A stretch of DNA of 44,360 bases, taken from assembly GCA_002746795.1 (NCBI GenBank), contig PDQY01000036.1:1-44360 (forward strand). The letters are read 5' to 3'. The notes beneath the pieces are model-generated. The model did no database searches. It was not told where the DNA came from and worked only from the letters and a program-made list of their open reading frames with translations. Below, piece by piece: positions 27,704 through 36,154 of this stretch. Position 1 is the stretch's first letter. Each line of letters starts with the position of its first letter. The position numbers and the translations under genes are program-made. The stretch is from Chloroflexota bacterium. GTDB lineage: Bacteria > Chloroflexota > Anaerolineae > Promineifilales > Promineifilaceae.

Positions 27704-30700
27704 ATGGATACGATAATAAAATGGTTAACACCTCCCCGATTTGAGGATCCAAATAAAAACAGAGCAGCCCAATTCCTTCATTACCTGCTGCTTTCAGCCT
27801 TAATCCTCCTGGGTGCATTCCTTGTATATTTAATCGCAGCCGGGGATAGCGCATTTCAACCATCCACATGGCAAATGCTAGGGGTGCTTTGGCTTGTTTT
27901 GCTTGGCCTGGAAATTAGCGTACATCATGGTTATGTGCTAGAAGCAAGCTACGCATTTATCTTAAGCAGTTGGCTTGCCCTCAACTGGCAAGCATGGAAT
28001 GCCACCGGTATTCACGACACCGCTTTCATGGCAAACTTCATCATCATCGTCATTACCGCCTTGCTTTTAGGGTGGCGTGCCGCTGTTGCCATCACTGCGT
28101 TGACGATTGGTTATGGCTACGTCCTTGCTTACACCGAAACATATGAAATCATAACCTACCAGGAAATCAGCCCCGCCTTTAGCAGTTTCCGAGATATGGC
28201 AATCATTTTCACACTGGTTATCCTCACCCTCAGTCTCACAATTGCTTCTCTGGAAAATGCTATCAAACGGGCTCGTGCCAGCGAGGAATCTTTAGCCAAT
28301 GCCAATGAAGAACTGCGAAAAGTGCAAGAAGGGCTGGAGGCACATGTTGCTGAACAAACCCGGGATTTGACACTCGCCACTGAAATCGGCCAAGATATAT
28401 CCCAGATTCGTGATTTAGATCAACTGCTGGCAACGGCCGTTGAACGGATTCGTTCCCATTTTGATTTGTATTACGCCCAAATTTACCTGCTCAATCAAGA
28501 CAACACCTTGCTCATACTCAGGGCAGGCACCGGGGCAGTGGGTAAAGCCCTGCTAGCGAGAAATCATCAACTCGATTTAGACTCCCAATCCATTAGCGGC
28601 CTGGCCGTTCAAGACAAACGCCCCCTCATCGTAACCGACACAGCACAATCACCCCTTTTCCGCCCCAATCCATTACTGCCCTACACCCGTTCAGAAATGG
28701 CAGTCCCCCTCATCATTAGCGATAAAGTATTAGGCGTACTCGATCTGCAAAGCACCACACCCGATAGTCTCAATGAAGACAATCTGACAGCCTTCGAAAC
28801 CTTAGCTGGCCAATTAGCAATTACCATTGAAAACGCCTCACTATTCAGAGAACAACAACGCCTTGCCTCAGAGTTACAAGACAACACAAGACAATTTCAA
28901 GAAAACGCATCCTTCCTTGATACCATCATCGAAAATATCCCGACCATGCTTTTCGTAAAGCACGCCGACGACCTACGCTACCTCCGCTGGAACAAAGCTG
29001 GAGCCAGGCTAATCGGGGTGGCAGCTGAAGAGTTTATCGGAAAAACAGATTACGACTTTTTCCCTAAAGATGAAGCAGATTTCTTTGCCCAAAAAGACCG
29101 AGAAATCCTGGAAAACGGTGTGGTCGTCGATATTCCCGAAGAAACCATCGAGACAGTAGATAAAGGCACCCGCCTCCTACACACAATCAAAGTACCCATC
29201 TTGGATACAGAAGGTAAACCGCTCTACCTGCTTGGTATTTCCCAAGACATCACAGAGCAAAAAGAAGCCGAACGCATGTTGAACGAACGAGTTAAAGTGT
29301 TGAACCTGCTCAATGAAATCGGTCGTAAAGCAGAAGAACAGCTTCCACTTGATGAGTTCCTCACCTATATCGCCAATCAAGTGCCAAACGGCATGCAATA
29401 TCCTGAACTTTGTCAAGTGGCGATAACCGTTGGTACTGAGATTTACGGCAACCCTCAAAGTATCGACCTACCCCACCAAATTGTAAAAGGGTTGCGCGTT
29501 GAAGGTGAGCAGGTTGGCCAAATTTACATCGCCTATACAGAAAACAAAAGATTCCTCAACGAAGAGAATGCCCTCATTGGCAACATTGGTGGACGCATAT
29601 CAGATTATATTGCCAGTCGCCGCCTCCTCAATCGTGTGCAAGCTACGGTGGAAGGATTGCAAACAGTAGCTGAAGTTGGCACCGCCATCACCAGCCAACA
29701 AGATACGCAACAACTCCTGCAAAACATTGTGGATCTAACCAAAACGCAATTCAATTTCTACCATGCTCAAATCTATCTGTATGATGCGGCCATCGCTGCT
29801 TTAGCCCTGGCCGCAGGTGCAGGTGAAACTGGGCGGCAAATAGTCAGCGAATCCCAGCCAATACCATTAGCCACGCCCCAATCACTGATAGCCCGCTCGG
29901 CAAGAGAGCGCCGCAGCCTGGTAGTCGCTGATGCCCAAACAGATCCAGACTGCGTGCCACATCCGCTTCTGCCGGGAACGCGCTCAGAATTGGCTGTACC
30001 TCTAAGCGTAGGTGAACAGTTGATTGGTGTCATGGATATACAATCTTCCGAGAAAGATGGCTTTTCGTCTGAAGACATTAACATTCAAACCACATTGGCT
30101 TCTCAAATTGCGGTCGCATTGCAAAATGCAGAACAACATGAACGAACACAAGCTGCATTAGATGAAGTGAATGCGCTGCAACGAACGCTAACTCGTGAAG
30201 GTTGGCAAGCTTATATGACCGCCATAAATCGCCCGACAAAAGGATTCAAAACATCACAAAATGAAATCCAACCGATTCTAAGTCATGAAAACCACCAGAC
30301 GAAGGGAAATGATGATGATGATAAAAACATTGCCATTGCCTATCCCTTATCGGTTCGTGGCACAGCTATTGGGCAAATCGGTGTCACCAGTAAAGGTAAA
30401 CCCCTGTCTGATGACGATCTAGAACTCCTTGAATCTATTTCAGAACAGGTTGCCGAAGCCTTAGAACGAGCCAGGCTATTTGAAGAAACAGAAGTGGCAC
30501 GCAGTCAAACAGAAGCCCTGTTCACAGGGAGTGAAAATGTGGTTCGTTCTACTTCGCTAGATGAAATCTTGCAATCACTCGTCAAGGCGACTGCCTTGAA
30601 ACATATGGAACGTGTTACGTTACTTCTTTTTGATGAACCGTGGCAAGAAAACCCACCGAATTATGCAACCATCTCGGCAACCTGGTTAAATGAAGGCATG

Positions 30701-31186
30701 GAAGGGTTGGTCGAAATTGGCACCACTTATGCCATAGACCAATATCCTTTGCTCCAAGCGCTTCACAAGGACTCTCCATTTATTATTGATGATTTTGCGA
30801 CAGAGCCACGTATCGATGAGAACAGCTATCGTTTATTGGTTGAGGAGTTAGGTCTGCATACAGCCATTACCATTCCCCTTGTTTCGGGTGAACAATGGAT
30901 TGGGATTGTGTTGGGCTTATCGTCTGTTGCCTCCCAAATCGGAAGTAGTGATCTTCGGCAAATCATAAGTTTGGCAGGGCAGGCTGCTACGATGGCACAG
31001 TCTCAACAACTTTATCAAGCAGCTCAATCTCGCGCCCAACACGAACAAATTCTCCGGGAAGTGTCTGCTCGTGTTTCCGCAGCAGTTGATGCCGAATCGG
31101 TGCTGCAAACAGCCACTCGTGAAATTGGACGGGCGCTGGGGCTGGAAACGTTTGTTTACTTGAAGAAAACATCTGAAGAGCAGTAA
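27704..31186 (+). CDS. Sensor 5: six-TM, GAF-PAS-GAF-GAF-REGW-GAF receptor without kinase
   Basis: 1160 residues. Begins with KWLTPPRFEDPNKNRAA, paralogous to the start of sensor 4. About six TM helices (25-182), coiled coil, GAF 1 (225-385), PAS (400-520, with ENIPTMLFVKH and GISQDITEQKEAE), a short GAF-like segment (530-640), GAF (650-815), REGW-type module (825-925; REGW 831-834), ALFTGSE-type GAF (935-1105) and the shared tail (1111-1154). The lone PAS and the short GAF distinguish it from sensor 4. No output domain. Palindrome at 28432 in GAF 1. A 40-bp gap with AGGA near its end leads to sensor 6. Confidence 0.9.
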   Translation: MDTIIKWLTPPRFEDPNKNRAAQFLHYLLLSALILLGAFLVYLIAAGDSAFQPSTWQMLGVLWLVLLGLEISVHHGYVLEASYAFILSSWLALNWQAWNATGIHDTAFMANFIIIVITALLLGWRAAVAITALTIGYGYVLAYTETYEIITYQEISPAFSSFRDMAIIFTLVILTLSLTIASLENAIKRARASEESLANANEELRKVQEGLEAHVAEQTRDLTLATEIGQDISQIRDLDQLLATAVERIRSHFDLYYAQIYLLNQDNTLLILRAGTGAVGKALLARNHQLDLDSQSISGLAVQDKRPLIVTDTAQSPLFRPNPLLPYTRSEMAVPLIISDKVLGVLDLQSTTPDSLNEDNLTAFETLAGQLAITIENASLFREQQRLASELQDNTRQFQENASFLDTIIENIPTMLFVKHADDLRYLRWNKAGARLIGVAAEEFIGKTDYDFFPKDEADFFAQKDREILENGVVVDIPEETIETVDKGTRLLHTIKVPILDTEGKPLYLLGISQDITEQKEAERMLNERVKVLNLLNEIGRKAEEQLPLDEFLTYIANQVPNGMQYPELCQVAITVGTEIYGNPQSIDLPHQIVKGLRVEGEQVGQIYIAYTENKRFLNEENALIGNIGGRISDYIASRRLLNRVQATVEGLQTVAEVGTAITSQQDTQQLLQNIVDLTKTQFNFYHAQIYLYDAAIAALALAAGAGETGRQIVSESQPIPLATPQSLIARSARERRSLVVADAQTDPDCVPHPLLPGTRSELAVPLSVGEQLIGVMDIQSSEKDGFSSEDINIQTTLASQIAVALQNAEQHERTQAALDEVNALQRTLTREGWQAYMTAINRPTKGFKTSQNEIQPILSHENHQTKGNDDDDKNIAIAYPLSVRGTAIGQIGVTSKGKPLSDDDLELLESISEQVAEALERARLFEETEVARSQTEALFTGSENVVRSTSLDEILQSLVKATALKHMERVTLLLFDEPWQENPPNYATISATWLNEGMEGLVEIGTTYAIDQYPLLQALHKDSPFIIDDFATEPRIDENSYRLLVEELGLHTAITIPLVSGEQWIGIVLGLSSVASQIGSSDLRQIISLAGQAATMAQSQQLYQAAQSRAQHEQILREVSARVSAAVDAESVLQTATREIGRALGLETFVYLKKTSEEQ

Positions 31187-31226
31187 GTTCACCTTAATCG
31201 AGTGATTTCATCATCAGGATCCGCTT

Positions 31227-34200
31227 ATGACTGAGTTTACAGAATCTACACCAACTTCTCAGGTTATGATTCCAAAATCAAAAGGCAAGCTGCAAAACCG
31301 CATCACATTGCTGCTCATTGCTACTCTTATTCCCATTTTGCTTGTCTTTGCCTGGTTTGACATTACTAGCCAGCGTCGAAATGTAGAGGCTTTAATTTTG
31401 GAAAGAGCGAAAGCAACGGCCGTTACTGGGGCAGCAACCATTAGCCACCTCCTAGAACAGGCCATTGAAAATGGTGAGCTAACGAGAGAAGCAGTATTTG
31501 ATAGAGATTACCAAGCGTTCTGGGAATTTGACCCATCCACCTATCCTGATTTTGCGGGAGACACCCAATCTTTAACAAAATATCACACCGCTTACGATGC
31601 CTATACAGATGAACATTGGCAAGAATTAATTGATCCATACTTAATGGGCGAAGACCTCATTTTTGCCGTGCCCGTTGATGTCAACGGCTATCTGCCCACA
31701 CATAACACACGTTGGGCTAGTGGGGATGCCAGTCCAGCCACAGACCGTTCTAAGCGCATTTTTAACGATCCGGTGGGGATTAAAGCTGCTCAAAACACCG
31801 ACCCCACCATTCAACAAATTTATGAGCGCCCCGGGACAGGCGAAACATTGTGGGACATCTCAGCTCCAATCTATGTTGACGGTGAACATTGGGGAGCGTT
31901 TCGGGTAGGGGTAGCCCTAGCAGCCAACCAGGAGCGGGTCATCGCCCAAACCCAGCAAACCGTGGGAGGATTAAGCCTGGTTATTATTCTCGTTTTTTTC
32001 TTTTCGCTCCTGATGGGTCGTTATGTTTCCGCGCCCATCATGGCACTCACCACCGCCGCCACACAAACGGCCAGTGGCGACCTTAGCCACCAGATCACCA
32101 TCGAAAATCGTCAAGAAATCTCGACTCTGGCTTACGCCTTCAACAGCATGACCCAGCAGATTAGAGACCTCATCGGCAATCTGGAAAGTCGTGTCGCGGC
32201 TAGAACGCAAGATTTAAACCTGGCAGCAGAGATTAGTCGTCAGATTACTCAGGCACGTGACGTGGATGAGATATTGCGCCAAGCCACAACGTCAATTCAA
32301 GATCAGTTCAATTTATATCAGGTGCAAATTTATCTGCTAGATCACAATGGCGAGAATCTAATTCTGCGAGCCAGCGAGGGGTTTGCCGGCTCCCGTATCC
32401 TGCACACAGAACATACATTGGCCATTGATGAATCTTCTCTGAATGGGACGGCCGCTTTGAATAAAGAAGCTGTCATTGTGGAGGATACGCAAAAAGACGG
32501 CCGTTTCCGCCCCTATTCTCTCCTGCCAGACACACGGTCAGAAATGGTAGTGCCCATTATGCTAGAAGATGATATTTTGGGCGTCCTCGATGTGCAAAGC
32601 AGTGAAGTGAAGGGGGTAACCGCAGAAATTCTCCCCGCGTTTTCGGTTTTAGCCGGGCAGTTGGCTATTGCGATTACCAATGCGCGTCAGAACAGAGCCA
32701 TTCAAGAGAACCAGCTTCTCATGCGTACAATTATCGACGCATCGCCCGACTGGATCTTTGTGAAAAATCAGGACTATCGCTATCAATTGGCCAACCAAGC
32801 CTACGCTAATTTGTTCCATATGACCCCTGAAGAGCTCATTGGCAAAACTGATCTTGATCTAGGTTTCCCCGAAGACATCGTCAAAGGAAACCCGCAGAAA
32901 GGTATCCGCGGATTCTGGGAAGACGATCAGGAGGTGATGAAGAGCAAACAGATGAAGCTGTTTCCAGAAGAGCAGCGAGAGGTTGAGGGTCAACTTATCG
33001 TTCTGCAAACGGCCAAAGCACCGCTGATGGATGATGAAGGCAGCGCCACCGGTGTGGTGGGCTTTGTCCATGACATCACAAATCGTAAACAAGCAGAGAT
33101 GATCATTGCCCGTCGGGCGGAAGAGTTGCAAGCAGTGGCTGAATTATCAACGGCCGTTGCTGAGACGAACGATCCGCAGCAATTAATTCAAGAAGTGGTC
33201 GATTTAGCTAAACAGCGATTCTCGCTCTACCACGTTCATATTTATCTATTAGATGAATCGGGCGAGAACCTGGTGTTAGCGGCTAGTGCGGGCGAGGCTG
33301 GGGCAGCCATGGTGAGTGAAGGCCATTCAATTCCTCTGCATCAGGAACAATCTTTAGTGGCTCGAGCAGCACGCACCCGCGACGGGGTTATCGTCAATGA
33401 TGTGACGACAGACCCTGGATTTTTGTCCCACCCACATTTGCCGGCAACACGTTCTGAAATGGCCGTGCCCATAATTACAGGTCGTAGAGTTTTAGGCGTT
33501 CTCGACCTGCAATCAGACGTTATTGACCGCTTCACAAACCAGGATGTGCAAATTCAATCGACACTAACAGCGCAAACGGCCGTTGCCCTGCAAAACGCCC
33601 GCCAAAGCCAACAAATTAGAGCCGCCCTGCAAGAAGCAGACACCTTCCGCCGCCTGGTTGAAGAAACACGGCAAGGTGTGGGCATTGCTGATACCCAGGG
33701 ACATGTTTACTACGCCAACCAGGGTTTAGGCAACATCGTAGGCAAGAACGTCGATGACATAGTAGGAAATCCCTTGTTTGGCCTGTATCCCACCAACATT
33801 CAAGCGCAGTTCCAGCAAGAAATCATCCCTGCCGTGCTGGCACAAGGTGAATGGGAAGGTGAGCTAAGAATTCTAAATCCGCAAGGAGAAGAAATCCCCA
33901 CCTATGAAAACTACTTCATCTTACCTGATGAAGCAGGTAAACCGGCATACATAGCCGCTATCGTCACAGATATTTCTGACCAAAAAGCAACCGAAGAAAA
34001 CATCCGAGCCAATCAGATTTTGCTGCGTACCATCATCGACAATATCCCCGACTGGATCGTCATCAAAGACCTGGACCATCGCTTTGTCCTTGTTAACCAG
34101 AGCTTTGCCGACCACAGAAAATTAACCGTAGACGACATCATTGGCAAAAACGATCTTGAATTGGGCGATCCTGAAGAAGCCGTCTTAGGCAATCCAGAAA

Positions 34201-36026
34201 CCGGCCATTTAGGCCATTGGCATGAAGACGATCAAGTTACCAACACAGGCCTTCCCCAAACAGTGGAAAGCGCCATCACAGAGAAAGATGGAACACCCGT
34301 TTACAAAATCACGCGCAAAATAGCCCTTAGAGACGATCATGACCACATCACCGGGCTTATGATTCTCTCTCAAGATGTCACCGAAATACAACGGGCACAC
34401 AAAGAACAGGCGCAGCTCGCTCGAGAAATGCAAGAGCAGCTCGAACAAGTGAACGCTTTACAACGCGCCATAACCCGCAAAGGGTGGAAAGCATTTTTAA
34501 GCAACCAAGAACGAGAAGCGACAGGCTTTGCCTTTGCCCCCTCCGTGGAAACAGTGCTGCCCTTTGGTGAAGATAACTTGCCAGAGGCTTTAGAAAACAT
34601 ACCACTTGACCTCGATGAACTCTCATTCAATCCCACGAAAACGGCCGTTAATATCCCCTTGCAGTTACAAGGTGAATCGATTGGTGTCATCGGCGCCCGT
34701 TCAGCCAACGGCGAGCCAATCAGTGAAGAGCAACAAGCCTTGTTAACCACACTCACCGCCCAAGTAGCCGCGTCACTCGACCGCGCTCGCCTATTTGAAG
34801 AAACAGAACTTGGCCGTCAGGAAATTGAACGACGCGCTCGAGAATTAGCGTTAATGAACGAAACAGCAGAACTCGTAGCACGGGAGCTAAACCTAGAGCG
34901 TTTACTCGAGTCTGTTTATCATCAACTCAAAGATGTCATGGATATAGACGCCTTTTGGGGACAAGTGTGGAACGAAGAAACAAATGAGATGAGCTATCCG
35001 CTGATTTACGATAAAGGAAATCGTTATCAGCAGGAACCTCGCCCTGTTGACCCAAAGTCCGAAACTTATGCGCGTTTATACGCTGGCAAAACTTGGACAC
35101 TCATTCACCCAGAAGAAAAAGAACAAGACCAACACCAAGCAAACTACGAAACAGTAGGTGTAGATGAAATCCCCAACATGAGTGTATTTGTCCCCATGCA
35201 CGTTGGTAACAAACCAGTAGGCACCTTGTCTATTCAAAGTTATTCACGAGTTTTTACTGAAGATGAAATCACGCTGCTAGAAGGCATTGCCAATCACGTC
35301 GCTCTCGGTATTGAAAACGCAAACCTTTTCGCCCAAACTGAGCTGCGTGCCTCAGAACTGGCGATCATGAACGAAATCAGTGAACTATCCAGTTCCCAAT
35401 TAAATCTGAACGATTTGGTCACCACAGTAGGCGACCGCCTCATGGAAACCTTCTCAGCCCAAAGCGTTTATGTCGCCTTGGTCAATGAAAAGACCGGCGT
35501 CATGGAATTTCCATATTTTAGCCACCATACCGATGGCGCCTTAAATATTGCCCCCAGGGCATTAGCTGAAAGTGGTGGATTTGCGGCTCAAGTCTACCAA
35601 ACAAGACAACCGCTCATACATCACTACCTTGAAAAAGACAGCACAGCGTCTATCGCCTCAGCAGGTGGAGAGACAACGGAGATTGGCGATGCGTCAGATT
35701 CTTATATTGGCGTCCCTATGATCGTGGGAGAGCAAGTCATTGGGGTGCTGGGCTTAAACAGTCAAAAAGATATGCGCATATTTGATGACTCTGACATCCC
35801 GCTGCTGGCCACACTCGCCAGAACAATCGGGGTATCTCTGCAAAATGTGCTTCAATTCGAGGCTGCGCAACGCCGTGCCAATCGGGAGGCGATTGTGAAC
35901 GAGATCAGCCAAAAGATTCAGAACGCCCCCACAGTAGAACGAGCAATGCAAACGGCCGTTGCCGAACTGAGCAAAGCCCTAAACCTGAAACGCGCCGTAG
36001 CCACACTAAACAAACCAGAAACATAA
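31227..36026 (+). CDS. Sensor 6: chemoreceptor-like extracellular domain, HAMP, GAF/PAS tandem receptor without kinase
   Basis: 1599 residues. TM 25-45 and an extracellular domain (46-240) containing NGYLPTHN (153-160), RSKRIFNDPVG (174-184) and GEHWGAFRVG (219-228). This pattern is known from the ligand domains of a group of methyl-accepting chemotaxis proteins. TM 247-264 and HAMP 265-318 follow. Then GAF (335-490), PAS (492-622), GAF (635-795), PAS (800-920), PAS (922-1055), REGW-type module (1078-1195; RKGW 1084-1087), GAF (1205-1375), GAF (1382-1545) and the shared tail (1549-1594). No kinase or MCP signalling domain. It holds five palindrome copies, the most of any gene here. The next gene is 128 bp away, the largest gap of the array. 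Confidence 0.9.
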   Translation: MTEFTESTPTSQVMIPKSKGKLQNRITLLLIATLIPILLVFAWFDITSQRRNVEALILERAKATAVTGAATISHLLEQAIENGELTREAVFDRDYQAFWEFDPSTYPDFAGDTQSLTKYHTAYDAYTDEHWQELIDPYLMGEDLIFAVPVDVNGYLPTHNTRWASGDASPATDRSKRIFNDPVGIKAAQNTDPTIQQIYERPGTGETLWDISAPIYVDGEHWGAFRVGVALAANQERVIAQTQQTVGGLSLVIILVFFFSLLMGRYVSAPIMALTTAATQTASGDLSHQITIENRQEISTLAYAFNSMTQQIRDLIGNLESRVAARTQDLNLAAEISRQITQARDVDEILRQATTSIQDQFNLYQVQIYLLDHNGENLILRASEGFAGSRILHTEHTLAIDESSLNGTAALNKEAVIVEDTQKDGRFRPYSLLPDTRSEMVVPIMLEDDILGVLDVQSSEVKGVTAEILPAFSVLAGQLAIAITNARQNRAIQENQLLMRTIIDASPDWIFVKNQDYRYQLANQAYANLFHMTPEELIGKTDLDLGFPEDIVKGNPQKGIRGFWEDDQEVMKSKQMKLFPEEQREVEGQLIVLQTAKAPLMDDEGSATGVVGFVHDITNRKQAEMIIARRAEELQAVAELSTAVAETNDPQQLIQEVVDLAKQRFSLYHVHIYLLDESGENLVLAASAGEAGAAMVSEGHSIPLHQEQSLVARAARTRDGVIVNDVTTDPGFLSHPHLPATRSEMAVPIITGRRVLGVLDLQSDVIDRFTNQDVQIQSTLTAQTAVALQNARQSQQIRAALQEADTFRRLVEETRQGVGIADTQGHVYYANQGLGNIVGKNVDDIVGNPLFGLYPTNIQAQFQQEIIPAVLAQGEWEGELRILNPQGEEIPTYENYFILPDEAGKPAYIAAIVTDISDQKATEENIRANQILLRTIIDNIPDWIVIKDLDHRFVLVNQSFADHRKLTVDDIIGKNDLELGDPEEAVLGNPETGHLGHWHEDDQVTNTGLPQTVESAITEKDGTPVYKITRKIALRDDHDHITGLMILSQDVTEIQRAHKEQAQLAREMQEQLEQVNALQRAITRKGWKAFLSNQEREATGFAFAPSVETVLPFGEDNLPEALENIPLDLDELSFNPTKTAVNIPLQLQGESIGVIGARSANGEPISEEQQALLTTLTAQVAASLDRARLFEETELGRQEIERRARELALMNETAELVARELNLERLLESVYHQLKDVMDIDAFWGQVWNEETNEMSYPLIYDKGNRYQQEPRPVDPKSETYARLYAGKTWTLIHPEEKEQDQHQANYETVGVDEIPNMSVFVPMHVGNKPVGTLSIQSYSRVFTEDEITLLEGIANHVALGIENANLFAQTELRASELAIMNEISELSSSQLNLNDLVTTVGDRLMETFSAQSVYVALVNEKTGVMEFPYFSHHTDGALNIAPRALAESGGFAAQVYQTRQPLIHHYLEKDSTASIASAGGETTEIGDASDSYIGVPMIVGEQVIGVLGLNSQKDMRIFDDSDIPLLATLARTIGVSLQNVLQFEAAQRRANREAIVNEISQKIQNAPTVERAMQTAVAELSKALNLKRAVATLNKPET

Positions 36027-36046
36027 ACCGGGGTGAGAACGATAAG

Positions 36047-36140
36047 TGCGCATCCATAAATAAGTGACAGAATGGCATCATCAGTTTCAAAGGACAGTAA
36101 GGAAACAACTTCATCGTATTATTGAATTTCCATTCCTAAG
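36047..36140 (+). repeat. Copy E of the ~90-bp repeat, directly upstream of sensor 7
   Basis: It starts with 27 bp identical to 6699-6725, then matches copy C (AGAATGGCATCATCAG) and copy D, and ends with TTCCATTCCTAAGG about 10 bp before the ATG at 36155. The AAGG at its end may serve as the ribosome binding site. Its place suggests a promoter or leader for the sensor 7 and kinase genes. Confidence 0.7.
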
Positions 36141-36154
36141 GTGTAGAGACAGTC

